From the NCBI GenBank assembly GCA_018372435.1, contig JAHAJA010000026.1:1-60010 (forward strand): a DNA stretch of 60,010 nt, read 5' to 3'. The notes under the pieces were generated by a model. That model was not told the origin of the DNA. It worked only from the letters and a program-made list of their open reading frames with translations, and did no database searches. The translations under genes were made by a program, and so were the position numbers. Shown here in pieces: positions 1-8,851 of this stretch (position 1 is its first letter; the number at the start of each line of letters is the position of its first letter). Source of the stretch: Clostridiales bacterium. Lineage in GTDB: Bacteria; Bacillota; Clostridia; Lachnospirales; Lachnospiraceae.

Positions 1-55
1 ATAAGGTATCAAAGGATTGAAATTCTACTTTGGCTGCGCTATTTACTTTACTCAT
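1..55 (-). CDS. parB: ParB-like partition protein, N-terminal fragment (cut by window edge)
   Basis: An ATG at 55-53 overlaps the last codons of the upstream parA and opens a frame that runs off the left edge after 18 codons (starting MSKVNSAAKVEFQSFDTL). A short polar leader followed by a 'F-x-S-F-D-x-L' type sequence is what plasmid- and ICE-type ParB proteins show ahead of their nuclease-like domain, and a parA-parB overlap is the usual arrangement. Only the start is visible, so the ParB identity rests mostly on context. Confidence 0.6.
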   Translation of the reverse strand, partial: MSKVNSAAKVEFQSFDTL

Positions 56-836
56 CTTCCAATACCTCCTTAGTTAAGTTACTATATGCACTAGCAACCT
101 TGCATTTGGGATCATGCATGTAGATACTTTTTCCTTCTACACTTGTCTCAGCAGCACGCACTGATACTGGTATGTATTGTTCGAAAATTCTTACATTTCT
201 ACCATAGGCCTCTTCTAGTTTATTGATTATCCCTTTAGCAAAATTAGTTCTGCTATCTACCATAGTTAGCAATATTCCCTCAATAGTCAGATTAGGATTG
301 ATTTGTCTACGTACCTTACCTATGGTCTGAATTAATTGTTGAAGGCCCTTTACGGGTAGATACTGCGATTGTACAGGAATCAACACCGTGTCAGCTGCAG
401 CAAATGCATTAATTGTAATCATACCTAGAGAAGGCATACAATCTATTAATATATAATCATATTGCTCACGAATTTCATCTATATAAGTTTTTAAAGTAGT
501 TTCTCTACTCATCTCATTTACTAATGTAACTTCAAGTGCCGATAACTCTATATTGGCAGATAAAATATCAACATTTTCATCATGTGCAAGGATTCCTGCT
601 CGTGGCTCTATATCTTCTTCATTAATTGTGGCTAACAAAACTGTAGTTAATGTATCCTGTAAACTGTCAGGTTCTTTAAATCCTAAACTCGCTGTTAAAC
701 TGCCTTGTGCATCAGCATCAATTAATAAAACTTTCTTACCTTCTCTTGCTAACCCAATCCCCAGATTCACACATGTTGTTGTTTTACCTACTCCACTTTT
801 TTGATTTGCTATAGCAATAACTTTACATTTACTCAT
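48..836 (-). CDS. parA: ParA/Soj-family partition ATPase, mobile-element type
   Basis: 262 aa, full length for the small ParA class. The deviant Walker A motif lies near residues 11-20 (QKSGVGKTTT; the family usually has KGGVGKT, so one Gly is Ser here). The Walker A' region LLIDADAQGS and the Walker B region YDYILIDCMPSLG follow. Such ATPases bind DNA non-specifically and position ParB-bound cargo. The sequence looks more like partition ATPases of clostridial integrative conjugative elements and plasmids than like chromosomal Soj: it lacks the usual 'DPQGN' and has a longer insert after residue 55. It overlaps the next gene (parB start) by 8 bp. The RBS before the ATG is weak. It lies just beyond the 3' end of rlmD, which suggests the left edge of the window is inside a mobile element. 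Confidence 0.9.
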   Translation of the reverse strand: MSKCKVIAIANQKSGVGKTTTCVNLGIGLAREGKKVLLIDADAQGSLTASLGFKEPDSLQDTLTTVLLATINEEDIEPRAGILAHDENVDILSANIELSALEVTLVNEMSRETTLKTYIDEIREQYDYILIDCMPSLGMITINAFAAADTVLIPVQSQYLPVKGLQQLIQTIGKVRRQINPNLTIEGILLTMVDSRTNFAKGIINKLEEAYGRNVRIFEQYIPVSVRAAETSVEGKSIYMHDPKCKVASAYSNLTKEVLEDE

Positions 837-953
837 ATATTTGCCATTCAGTAATTTACATATAATGCCACGTTTGATATAATTCCAATATAATTATTTC
901 ACTAATACATATTTTTTTAGAACAAGTTCTTACACGGTTATTCAACCAAGGCT

Positions 954-985
954 AAGAGAGGAAGTCGGGAACCTCTCTTTTTCTT
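954..985 (+). terminator. Rho-independent terminator-like hairpin with no plus-strand gene upstream
   Basis: AAGAGAGG (954-961) pairs with CCTCTCTT (972-979) around a 10-nt loop and is followed by a T-rich tail on the plus strand. Both neighbouring genes are on the minus strand, so it either ends an unannotated short or antisense RNA or is inactive. Confidence 0.5.
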
Positions 986-1037
986 TGTCATAAAATATTC
1001 CTTATACTCCATCCTATCATTATTAATTTAAATACAT

Positions 1038-1080
1038 AAAAAGGGACATACAAATCACTTTTACATGATTCATATATCCC
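1038..1080 (-). terminator. Terminator downstream of rlmD
   Basis: On the minus strand a GGGATATATGAATCA / TGATTTGTATGTCCC imperfect stem with a short loop is followed by TTTTT. It lies about 180 nt beyond the rlmD stop codon. Confidence 0.65.
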
Positions 1081-1259
1081 TATTACTTGCTTATAAGCAT
1101 TATTTAATTAACTTTCGTCTTCCTGATTGCTTGTGTTCCCACTAACGAGGTCTACCACTACAGAAACCTTAATTCGATTAATTAATTGTTTGTTTCTATA
1201 ATTTGTACCATTTCCATCAAATTGAAAAATCTTCACAAAGTGCGTAAATTCAAGGATTT

Positions 1260-2621
1260 CTATATAATTTGCCTTTGTAGTCTTACAATAGTCTCCACAT
1301 GTACCGTCTGCGGAAACATATCCACCGCACAAACCTTCTCTACCTTATACCCATTCTCCTGCAAGATTACTAAATCCCTTGCCAATGAAGTAGGCTTACA
1401 GCTAATATATACTAATCTATCCACTCCATAATTAATAATCTTATTCAACGCTTTTGGATGGATGCCATCTCTTGGTGGATCAAGTACAATTAAATCCGGT
1501 TTATCTTTAATATCATCAATAACTTTAAGTACATCGCCTGCGATGAATTCACAGTTATCAAGCTTGTTAAGTTTTGCATTCTCTCTCGCTGCAACTACCG
1601 CTTCTTCTACGATTTCAACACCCACTACTTTCTTTGCTACTGGAGCAAGTAGTTGAGCAATTGTTCCTGTTCCACTGTATAGATCGAAGATTAATTTGTC
1701 TTTAGTTTCTCCAACGTATTCTCTTGCCTTACTGTACAGTACTTCAGCTCCAAGTGAATTAGTTTGGAAGAAAGAGAACGTGGAGATTTTGAATTTTAGG
1801 CCTAATAGTTCTTCATAGAAGAAATCTTTTCCATATAAGATTTCCATAGAATCGCTTTGAACCACGTCTGCTAAACTATCGTTGATGGTATGAGCGATTC
1901 CTACGATCTTTCCATTTAAGGAAAGTGCTAATAGTTGATCCTTAAATTCCCCTAATGCAACTTGTTGTTGAGATGAAGTTACTAAGTTGATAATCATCTC
2001 CCCTGTTTTCACTGCACGACGAACAAGTAGATGTCTTAAGTATCCTTGATGAGAGTTCTTTTTATAGAAACTAATTCCTCTCTCACTGAAGTAGTTCAAT
2101 ACAGTAGTAAGGATTTGATTATAGTCTTCGTCTACGATTTTACAATGAGATGCGGTTACGATATCGTGGAAACTTCCCTTCTTATGAAGTCCTAATGCAA
2201 GTGGACCATCTTTCAATTCATCTCCGAAAGAGAATTCCATCTTGTTACGGTATCCCCATTCCACAGGACTTCCAAGGATTCCTTCGAATTCATACTCTTC
2301 ACATACTTCATCAGTTAATTTCTTGACTTGAGATGCTTTGAGACTTAATTGATTATCATAAGAAAATGATTGATAAGTGCAACCACCGCAAGGTCCGAAA
2401 TGTGGACATAATGCTTCACGATTCTCAAAAACAGATTTCTCAACTACCTCTTTTAATCTACCTTCTGCTCTTCCTTGGCGTTTCTTACTAATGGAGAAAC
2501 GTACTTTCTGACCCAGTAATGCATTCTTGATGGTAACTTTCGTGTCCTCTATCATAACGATTCCCTTGTTAGGAAAATCTACTCTTTCTACAATGCCTTC
2601 GAAAACTTCGCCTTTTTTCAT
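1260..2621 (-). CDS. rlmD: 23S rRNA (uracil-5-)-methyltransferase RlmD/RumA
   Basis: 453 aa, the usual length. An N-terminal TRAM (RNA-binding) domain covers about residues 1-60. An iron-sulfur cluster motif C-x5-C-x2-C (CPHFGPCGGC) lies at about 92-101, with a fourth Cys probably in TASHCKIV. The C-terminal SAM-methyltransferase domain shows DLYSGTGTIAQLL (SAM-binding loop), LDPPRDG and the catalytic-Cys motif YISCKPTSLARDL. The enzyme methylates a uridine of 23S rRNA to m5U using SAM. The 3' end (HVETIVRLQ...) is the conserved segment that several phages and ICEs use as an integration site, which is relevant because a parA of element type follows. The gene appears monocistronic, with its terminator at 1038-1080. 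Confidence 0.93.
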   Translation of the reverse strand: MKKGEVFEGIVERVDFPNKGIVMIEDTKVTIKNALLGQKVRFSISKKRQGRAEGRLKEVVEKSVFENREALCPHFGPCGGCTYQSFSYDNQLSLKASQVKKLTDEVCEEYEFEGILGSPVEWGYRNKMEFSFGDELKDGPLALGLHKKGSFHDIVTASHCKIVDEDYNQILTTVLNYFSERGISFYKKNSHQGYLRHLLVRRAVKTGEMIINLVTSSQQQVALGEFKDQLLALSLNGKIVGIAHTINDSLADVVQSDSMEILYGKDFFYEELLGLKFKISTFSFFQTNSLGAEVLYSKAREYVGETKDKLIFDLYSGTGTIAQLLAPVAKKVVGVEIVEEAVVAARENAKLNKLDNCEFIAGDVLKVIDDIKDKPDLIVLDPPRDGIHPKALNKIINYGVDRLVYISCKPTSLARDLVILQENGYKVEKVCAVDMFPQTVHVETIVRLQRQII

Positions 2622-2950
2622 CTTAACTACCTTTTCTTTCTATATATTAATTCAATATTTATTATAGCCGTTGATAAATCCGTATCTTTAGAGATACCTC
2701 ATGATATTTTAACATAGGATTCCCAATTCAACAATTATATATTTCATTTTTCTCTGTTATCTTCTATAATAAGAGTATTATACAAAGCGTTTCTATTGTA
2801 AAATTAACTTAGTCATCATTGTTGCATCTTATCTTAGTACATCATATCTTCCTACTAAGATTCAATAAGATGTACTGTAGATATGTTTTACTTTAGATCC
2901 ATCAGCTAGCACTATAATAATAACCGTATATTCTAACGGAGGACATACCA
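2622..2950. other. Divergent intergenic region between rlmD and ygjP-like gene
   Basis: 329 bp with no gene. It must contain promoters for both neighbours. A TATAAT (2913-2918) precedes the plus-strand gene, but the -35 is poor. A complex inverted repeat at 2824-2875 can fold in two alternative ways (CATCTTAT with ATAAGATG, or AGTACATC with GATGTACT). Confidence 0.4.
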
Positions 2951-3604
2951 ATGCAATTTACAATAGATTCTTATGAAATCACCTATCAAGTGCAATATGC
3001 GAAGCGCCAGAAGATCACCATGGAGTTAAGCCCAGAGGGACTTGTAAGCTTGAAAGCTCCACTTAAGACGCCAGTTGATGAGCTTGAGAAATTCCTAATT
3101 AGCAACAAAAAGTCTATCCTTAAGTTATATAAGAGTTTGGAAAACCGTACCTATATCTCTCGTGAGAAGAAGTATGACGAAGAGGAGAATTTTCTATTCC
3201 TAGGGAAAGCGTGTAAACTGAGCGAGTTGTTGACTGAAATTCCAGAAACTGAAGAAGCGGTTCAGGCCGCCCTTTACTCTTTCTACACTAAGCGTACCAA
3301 AGAGATTACCAAGGAACGAGTGAAATACTATGAAAAAGTAATCGGGGTGAAAGCTAAGAGCGTAACTATAGTTAATTCACCAAAAACTTGGGGAACCTGC
3401 AATTCCAATAAGGAATTAACCTTCAATTATCGTTTATCAATGGCTGCTCCTGCTGCCATTGATTATGTTGTAATTCATGAGCTTTGCCATATACTTCACT
3501 TGAACCACGATCGCTCATTCTGGAGAAAAGTAGGGAGTTTTGATTCTAGATACGAATCACACCAAGCATACCTAGCACAGTTTGGCGCATTTATGACGAT
3601 CTAA
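2951..3604 (+). CDS. YgjP/SprT-like zinc metallopeptidase (DUF45, M48-related)
   Basis: 217 aa. The C-terminal third contains the zinc-binding HExxH motif, VVIHELCHILHLNH, with the third ligand region about ten residues on (HDRSFW). This is the signature of the YgjP-like (PF01863) family: small cytoplasmic metalloproteins found near DNA-metabolism genes and of poorly defined role. The N-terminal part (ITYQVQYAKRQKITMEL) matches the family's beta-strand start. An AACGGAGGACATACCAATG ribosome-binding site supports the chosen ATG. It stands alone: the next gene begins 260 bp later behind its own RBS. Confidence 0.85.
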   Translation: MQFTIDSYEITYQVQYAKRQKITMELSPEGLVSLKAPLKTPVDELEKFLISNKKSILKLYKSLENRTYISREKKYDEEENFLFLGKACKLSELLTEIPETEEAVQAALYSFYTKRTKEITKERVKYYEKVIGVKAKSVTIVNSPKTWGTCNSNKELTFNYRLSMAAPAAIDYVVIHELCHILHLNHDRSFWRKVGSFDSRYESHQAYLAQFGAFMTI

Positions 3605-3864
3605 CAAGGCGTTACTTTCAAGTTTCCTTTAATAGATTAGCTTCCCCCTTGCAATTGACACTTTCTGAATATATAATAAATTCTAGATGCTACTTAAAAG
3701 TTAATGGATAGCTTATAAGTGACTAAAGTTAATGCAAAACTAGTCAAAGAGATATTTACACTCTGCTTGCTAAGTAGGCTCAGTTTCTTTATAACTGATA
3801 ACTTACTTCGTTTGCACATGTCAATATCATACCAAACATTTCAATTAATAAAGGAGGCTTTTTT

Positions 3865-4311
3865 ATGTCTAAAATTGACGTAGTAAGAAGCGATATGATG
3901 GCTGCTATGAAAGCAGGCGAAAAAGAAAAGAAAAATGCTCTTTCCGCATTATTAACTGCTCTTAAGAATGCAGCAATTGATAAAAGAAGTGATTTAACAC
4001 AGGAGGAAGAAGACAGCGTAGTATTAAAGGAAATCAAGGTATTAAAGGAAAGTATTGATTCTTCTCCAGCTGATCGTACTGAATTCATCGAGGATTGCCA
4101 ATTCCGAATTGATGTAATGCAAGCATATGCTCCTGTATTCATGTCCGAAGATGAAATTAAGGCAACAATTCAAGGTGTGTTAGATGAACTTGGTATTACC
4201 ACTCCAGCAGCCAAAGACAAAGGTAACATCATGAAAAACCTTATGCCTAAAGTAAAAGGTAAGGCAGACAGTGCTCTTGTTAACCAAATGGTAAGTAAAT
4301 TATTCGCTTAA
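3865..4311 (+). CDS. YqeY/GatB-domain protein
   Basis: 148 aa, typical length for YqeY. It has the helical GatB/YqeY tail-like domain over nearly its whole length, with the family's opening (MSKIDVVRSDMMAAMKAGEKEKKNAL) and closing (GNIMKNLMPKVKGKADSALVNQMV) sequences. These domains resemble the tRNA-binding tail of the GatB amidotransferase subunit; a role in tRNA-related quality control is plausible but not shown. A strong AAAGGAGG RBS precedes the ATG. It is followed by a hairpin terminator at 4372-4427 and looks monocistronic. Confidence 0.92.
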   Translation: MSKIDVVRSDMMAAMKAGEKEKKNALSALLTALKNAAIDKRSDLTQEEEDSVVLKEIKVLKESIDSSPADRTEFIEDCQFRIDVMQAYAPVFMSEDEIKATIQGVLDELGITTPAAKDKGNIMKNLMPKVKGKADSALVNQMVSKLFA

Positions 4312-4371
4312 TAGTTGCTAGCAACTTCTATAATTAAAAATAGAAATTAGTGAATATAAAATAAACAAAAA

Positions 4372-4427
4372 TGAGTTCATTAAGTATGTACGATTATGAT
4401 TGTATCTACTAATGAACTCACTTTTTA
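4372..4427 (+). terminator. Rho-independent terminator of the yqeY-like gene
   Basis: TGAGTTCATTA pairs with TAATGAACTCA, then CTTTTTATTATT. It is the only strong stem in the gap after the gene. Confidence 0.8.
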
Positions 4428-4516
4428 TTATTATGAACTATATTATCCGGATAGGAGCTTTGCATTAAAAACTTAAATCACATAAGAAACTCAACCAACT
4501 TTAGATGAATAAATAT

Positions 4517-4544
4517 TCCATAGTACTTTTTTAAGTAGAATGGA
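4517..4544 (-). terminator. Weak terminator-like hairpin after glycerate kinase
   Basis: On the minus strand TCCATTCTACTT folds on AAGTACTATGGA with a 4-nt loop and is followed by an AT-rich stretch (ATATTTATTC) without a clean T run. It lies 10 nt beyond the stop codon. Confidence 0.4.
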
Positions 4545-4554
4545 CCTTTTAACT

Positions 4555-5691
4555 TCATAATCCTATTTTATAAAACCTCATCAATGAATCCATCGTATCA
4601 GCAAGATTTTGTTCACTCAAGTCCTTAGCCTCTTCAAAGCTCATAGGTGCTCGATTGATACTAAAGATCGACGTAACCCCCATATCATAGGCAGCTTCGA
4701 TGTCCTCTGCAATCGAACCAACCACTGCGATCACAGGAACATTCTCTACCTTCGCACGCATCGCTATTCCAATTACAGCCTTTCCACGAAGGCTTTGGCT
4801 ATCAATACGCCCCTCACCTGTGAATACCATGTCCGTTCCTATTAACAATTCATCGAATTTAATGAGATCTAATAACGTGTCGATACCAGAACGAAGTTTT
4901 CCTTGAAAGAAAGAAACCACACCAGCCCCGAAGCCTCCTGCTGCACCTGCACCTGGCATTTTACTAACTCTTTTTCCTAAAACTTCTGCGATTACATCTG
5001 CTAAGGATTGTAGATTGTAATCAAGTAGTTCAACTGTAGATGCATCTGCACCTTTTTGTGGTGCGAATACATATGCTGCTCCTTCAGGCCCATACAGCGG
5101 ATTATCAATATCACACATTGCCGTTACTTTTATCCCCTGTAACAGTTCCTGTGTTATACTATTGTCGATATCAGCTATCTTTGTTAAGCTATCAGCGGTA
5201 GGTATGAATTCTTTTCCCATCGTATCAAAGAAACAGGTACCTAATGCCCTAGCTGCTCCAACCCCACAATCATTGGTACAACTACCACCTAATCCAAGAA
5301 TAATCTCCTTACAACCTTGTTCAATAGCATGTTTCATCATTTGACCTACGCCATATGTGGTAGTTTTTCTTGGATTTAATCCGTATTCACTGTTCATTGC
5401 TAACATAAGACCTGCTGCACTCGCCATCTCAATTACCGCGGTATCTCCTAATCTAGCATAATAAGTTTCAATTGTTTCTCCGTATGGTCCAGTCGTTCTA
5501 AGCGTAATCTTCTTAGCATCAGTTGCATGTAAAAAGCAGTCAACGGTACCTTCTCCACCATCAGCTATTGGTACTTTAATCGTTTCACATGAGGGAAAAT
5601 GTTTCTTCACTACTGCTTCCATTACGTTGCATATTTGAATGGATGATAACGTTCCTTTGTATGAATCTGGTATAATAATACAGCGCTTCAT
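4555..5691 (-). CDS. glxK: Glycerate kinase (GlxK/GarK type)
   Basis: 378 aa, standard for the type I glycerate kinase family (PF02595). It has the N-terminal PDSYKGTLSS motif (about 8-17), PIADGGEGTVD (about 40-50), the glycine-rich LGLGGSCTNDCGVGAARALG (about 130-150), and a GAGAAGGFGAG loop followed by FTGEGRIDSQSLRGK. It phosphorylates D-glycerate to 2-phosphoglycerate (or 3-phospho, depending on subfamily), feeding lower glycolysis. A GGAGG RBS sits 6 nt before the ATG. It begins 18 bp after the stop of the upstream c-di-GMP gene on the same strand, so the two are probably co-transcribed, an unusual pairing. Confidence 0.92.
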   Translation of the reverse strand: MKRCIIIPDSYKGTLSSIQICNVMEAVVKKHFPSCETIKVPIADGGEGTVDCFLHATDAKKITLRTTGPYGETIETYYARLGDTAVIEMASAAGLMLAMNSEYGLNPRKTTTYGVGQMMKHAIEQGCKEIILGLGGSCTNDCGVGAARALGTCFFDTMGKEFIPTADSLTKIADIDNSITQELLQGIKVTAMCDIDNPLYGPEGAAYVFAPQKGADASTVELLDYNLQSLADVIAEVLGKRVSKMPGAGAAGGFGAGVVSFFQGKLRSGIDTLLDLIKFDELLIGTDMVFTGEGRIDSQSLRGKAVIGIAMRAKVENVPVIAVVGSIAEDIEAAYDMGVTSIFSINRAPMSFEEAKDLSEQNLADTMDSLMRFYKIGL

Positions 5692-5709
5692 CTGTTTCCT
5701 CCGTGATCT

Positions 5710-8565
5710 TTATATATGATTCTCAACATACACAGCAAATTCCTTGATTGATATTGGTTTAGAATAATAATATCCTTGTGCTATGTCACAAGATATATTC
5801 TCTAAGAATTTCTCTTGCTCTATTGTCTCCACACCTTCACAAACTACTTTCATATTAAGCTTATGTGCTAGCTCAACCACGTTTTCTATAACATCTCTTT
5901 TCGCTTGTGATTTTTCAGAATCTGTTAAGAATTCTCTGTCGATCTTAAGTATATCCGCTGGCATCTCAGTAAGTAGATTTAATGAAGAATATCCGCTACC
6001 AAAGTCATCAATTGCAATCTTAATGTTGCATTCTTTTAGTTGATTTACAACTCGAACCAAACGAGTATGATTCTCAATATAGAAAGTTTCTGTTACTTCT
6101 AATTCAATTAGTTGCCCATCTACTCCCGTATTCTTCATTATTGCAAATATATTATCTACATATTGAGGATTTGAGAAGAGATATCTAGATTGATTTACCG
6201 AAATTGGGAATGTAGGTAAATCATTCTTAACTCTATTCACTATATACTCTGAGACTTCATTAAGCACATAGTAATCCAACTCCTCAATGAATCCGTTTCG
6301 CTCAAAAACAGGTATGAACTGATCTGGAAATATCATAGTTCCATCTGGCTTTACCCAACGAATCAATGCCTCTGCGCCAACTAGCTTTTTCGTCTTAAGA
6401 TCTACTTTAGGCTGATAGAATACTTTAAATTCCTTATCATTTAGGGCTTTCTTCATCTCTTCTTCTATCCGTGTTTCAAGTATTAGCTTTTCCTCCATCT
6501 CGTCCGTATAGATTACGTATAAGGAATGTCTTTTATCTTTATCCACTTTTCGTGCCAAGATGGCCTTATCAATCATGTTAGCAACAGCTTCCTTACGATT
6601 CTCAATTTGATATAATCCGAAATTCATAGTAATTGGAATATCTAGCTTATATTCTAGCCTTGCTTCATCTAAGAAATAATATATCTCTTGGATTAACTTA
6701 ATATAGTTTGTGTTCTCAATTAATATTGCAAACTCATCATCGGATATCCTGGAAATAATCTCATCCTTTATTAATAAAGTTCGTACTTTACTTATAATAG
6801 TTTGCAATAAGTCATCTCCTACTTTTCTACCATAATACTGGATAAAATACTTGAACCGATAGATATCGAATACCATGATGTAGTATTGTTTATTCTCCTG
6901 CTCTGCTAAGATTTTTGGAACAAGTTTTTCAAAATGTAGCTTGTTGTAGCAGCCTGTTAATTTATCAAACGCGACTATTCGTCTGTACAACCTTTGTAGA
7001 ATGATAATCAGTACCACAATTACGAATAATGACAGTAGTGCAACAACTAAAATCATCTTACTGTACTCACGTAAGAAGGCGGATAGGCTAAATACGGAAT
7101 GTTGATTGCTAAGTTCCATATTAATAGTTTCACACGAATCCATCGGTGACAAATACTGAATGCAATTATTAATGATCCCAATAAGTCGACTATCTGCATC
7201 GCTTGGTACTCCCATAGTAATTTCGATCTTTGCATTAGCCATTTGATTAACTAAGATTTCTTCGTCTCCACTGTTACGTAAAGCTTTGTTAACATTATAA
7301 TAATCAATTACTGCAAAATCTGCTGTCTTTTTTTCTATTGCCTCTATACAATCTTCTAGTGTATCTGCCCAGAGGATATGGCGTACTTGAAATTGTTTAT
7401 AAAAATAATTACTAAGATGTTTCATAGACTTAACTGCTACAAGATTCAAGTCCTTTGTTTGATGAATGTATTCTTTCACACTCAATAACATTACCTGATT
7501 TGTAAAATAGGGCGATGTAATGTTTATATTCCTGTTCGATAATTGTTGTTTTATATTGGGGATTACCGATATTAGATCAATTTTCCCAGTATCCATATCC
7601 CTATTCATATCTTCTAAAGAATCATAAGGATAATATGTAAATTGTAAACCTGACAGCTTCTCTATTCGTTTACATAATTGAATCAATGCACCTGCTGCCT
7701 CTCCTTTTTCATTATAATAAGAATATGGGTACCAATCTTTTAGATATGCAACTCTCAAATTTTCCGTATCATTTATATAGGACATTTCACTTTTCGTGAA
7801 TAATGGCTGCGTTGATGTAACACTCGTTCCATAGTATTCCTCATATAACTGCATCTCAAAGTAAGGATTATTACATTGTATCTGCTTCATTGCATCATCT
7901 AATGGTTCAAGTAACTCTTCGTTTCCTTCTTTTGTCATAAAATAAAACGGATCTACACTGAATTTTGCAACCATTCGAAATGTATCTTTCCATGAAAGGC
8001 TCCCTGCAACCATTGCATCGATTTCACCGGCCTGCAACGCATTCTGCATCAACTCATCTGTATCATATTCCTTACTATTATATTGAAAGCCCATCTTTTT
8101 TGCATAATCTGCAAATTCATTATTCTGAAAGCTGCCTTTTAGGAAACCGATATCACAATTATTAAACGCTTGTATATCATTATAATAAAATGTCTTGTTA
8201 TCCGATTTCACTAATAAAACACCATACTCCTTACCGCAGGAATACTTTGAAAAGTCAAACTTCTCATCTCGTTCTTTTGAATACTGAGCGTTGCATAGGA
8301 AATCTATTTCCCCATCCTCAAGTTTTTGTAAACAATTTTCCCAAGTATCATATACATATTCATAATTCCAGTTCGTATACTTTGATATCTCTTCTAGATA
8401 TGCAACACCATAACCTGAATACTCATCAGTAGCTTCTTCTTCTATAAACCTAGCGTAATCAATATAACCAATTTTTATTGTTTTGCGCTCTTTTCCTAGC
8501 GTATGAATAGGTATAATGCAAGTGATAATAAGTAACAAAAAAAACAACCGACTCTTTTGTTTCAT
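5710..8565 (-). CDS. Double-SBP sensor with degenerate GGDEF and EAL c-di-GMP phosphodiesterase domain
   Basis: About 951 aa from the ATG at 8565, chosen because AGGAGG lies 6 nt upstream; a longer frame to 8604 has no RBS. Order: signal peptide (1-23), two periplasmic solute-binding (SBP_bac_3-like) domains (about 25-250 and 265-480), one membrane helix (about 503-527, ILVVALLSLFVIVVLIIIL), a GGDEF domain whose signature reads SDDEF (so cyclase activity is doubtful), and a C-terminal EAL domain with EALIRW and DDFGSGYSSLNLL. It probably senses amino acids or similar small ligands outside the cell and hydrolyses c-di-GMP inside. Glycerate kinase follows after 18 bp. Confidence 0.88.
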   Translation of the reverse strand: MKQKSRLFFLLLIITCIIPIHTLGKERKTIKIGYIDYARFIEEEATDEYSGYGVAYLEEISKYTNWNYEYVYDTWENCLQKLEDGEIDFLCNAQYSKERDEKFDFSKYSCGKEYGVLLVKSDNKTFYYNDIQAFNNCDIGFLKGSFQNNEFADYAKKMGFQYNSKEYDTDELMQNALQAGEIDAMVAGSLSWKDTFRMVAKFSVDPFYFMTKEGNEELLEPLDDAMKQIQCNNPYFEMQLYEEYYGTSVTSTQPLFTKSEMSYINDTENLRVAYLKDWYPYSYYNEKGEAAGALIQLCKRIEKLSGLQFTYYPYDSLEDMNRDMDTGKIDLISVIPNIKQQLSNRNINITSPYFTNQVMLLSVKEYIHQTKDLNLVAVKSMKHLSNYFYKQFQVRHILWADTLEDCIEAIEKKTADFAVIDYYNVNKALRNSGDEEILVNQMANAKIEITMGVPSDADSRLIGIINNCIQYLSPMDSCETINMELSNQHSVFSLSAFLREYSKMILVVALLSLFVIVVLIIILQRLYRRIVAFDKLTGCYNKLHFEKLVPKILAEQENKQYYIMVFDIYRFKYFIQYYGRKVGDDLLQTIISKVRTLLIKDEIISRISDDEFAILIENTNYIKLIQEIYYFLDEARLEYKLDIPITMNFGLYQIENRKEAVANMIDKAILARKVDKDKRHSLYVIYTDEMEEKLILETRIEEEMKKALNDKEFKVFYQPKVDLKTKKLVGAEALIRWVKPDGTMIFPDQFIPVFERNGFIEELDYYVLNEVSEYIVNRVKNDLPTFPISVNQSRYLFSNPQYVDNIFAIMKNTGVDGQLIELEVTETFYIENHTRLVRVVNQLKECNIKIAIDDFGSGYSSLNLLTEMPADILKIDREFLTDSEKSQAKRDVIENVVELAHKLNMKVVCEGVETIEQEKFLENISCDIAQGYYYSKPISIKEFAVYVENHI

Positions 8566-8851
8566 ATGTACTCCTCCTAAACTGATAATCAGAATAAAAG
8601 ACAATATTATACTTCTTTCTCTTATATTATATATTATCTTCCTTATTATTTCATTATATTTTTACCAAGTTATAATAGAAACCTTATATACTAACCCCTT
8701 GTTTCCATTTTTCTATTGGTATATAATGAATCACAGTTAATATAGACAAACTTTCATCTATCAGAGGTAATTTTTCATTCAATAAAATAGATAGTAAAAC
8801 GTGAATTTCTATCATTGACGCCACTAACTTACACACAGAAAGGATAATACT

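Larger units (their letters stand above)
837..1259. other. Intergenic stretch between parA and rlmD, possible element boundary
   Basis: 423 bp without a convincing gene. It holds an AGAACAAGTTCT inverted repeat at 919-930, a plus-strand hairpin with a T tail (954-985), and a minus-strand terminator for rlmD (1038-1080). A 74-codon frame at 1108-1332 overlaps the rlmD end and is judged non-coding. An attachment site would be expected near here if an ICE is integrated at rlmD, but the other end is outside the window. Confidence 0.5.

Noticed and set aside
919..930. AGAACAAGTTCT as a LexA box upstream of parA
   Set aside because: Spacing between GAAC and GTTC is 2 nt, not 4, so it does not fit LexA.
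1108..1332. 74-codon minus-strand ORF overlapping the rlmD 3' end
   Set aside because: It shares DNA with the conserved rlmD C-terminus in another frame, has no RBS at its start and no recognisable sequence. It lies on the rlmD transcript by accident.
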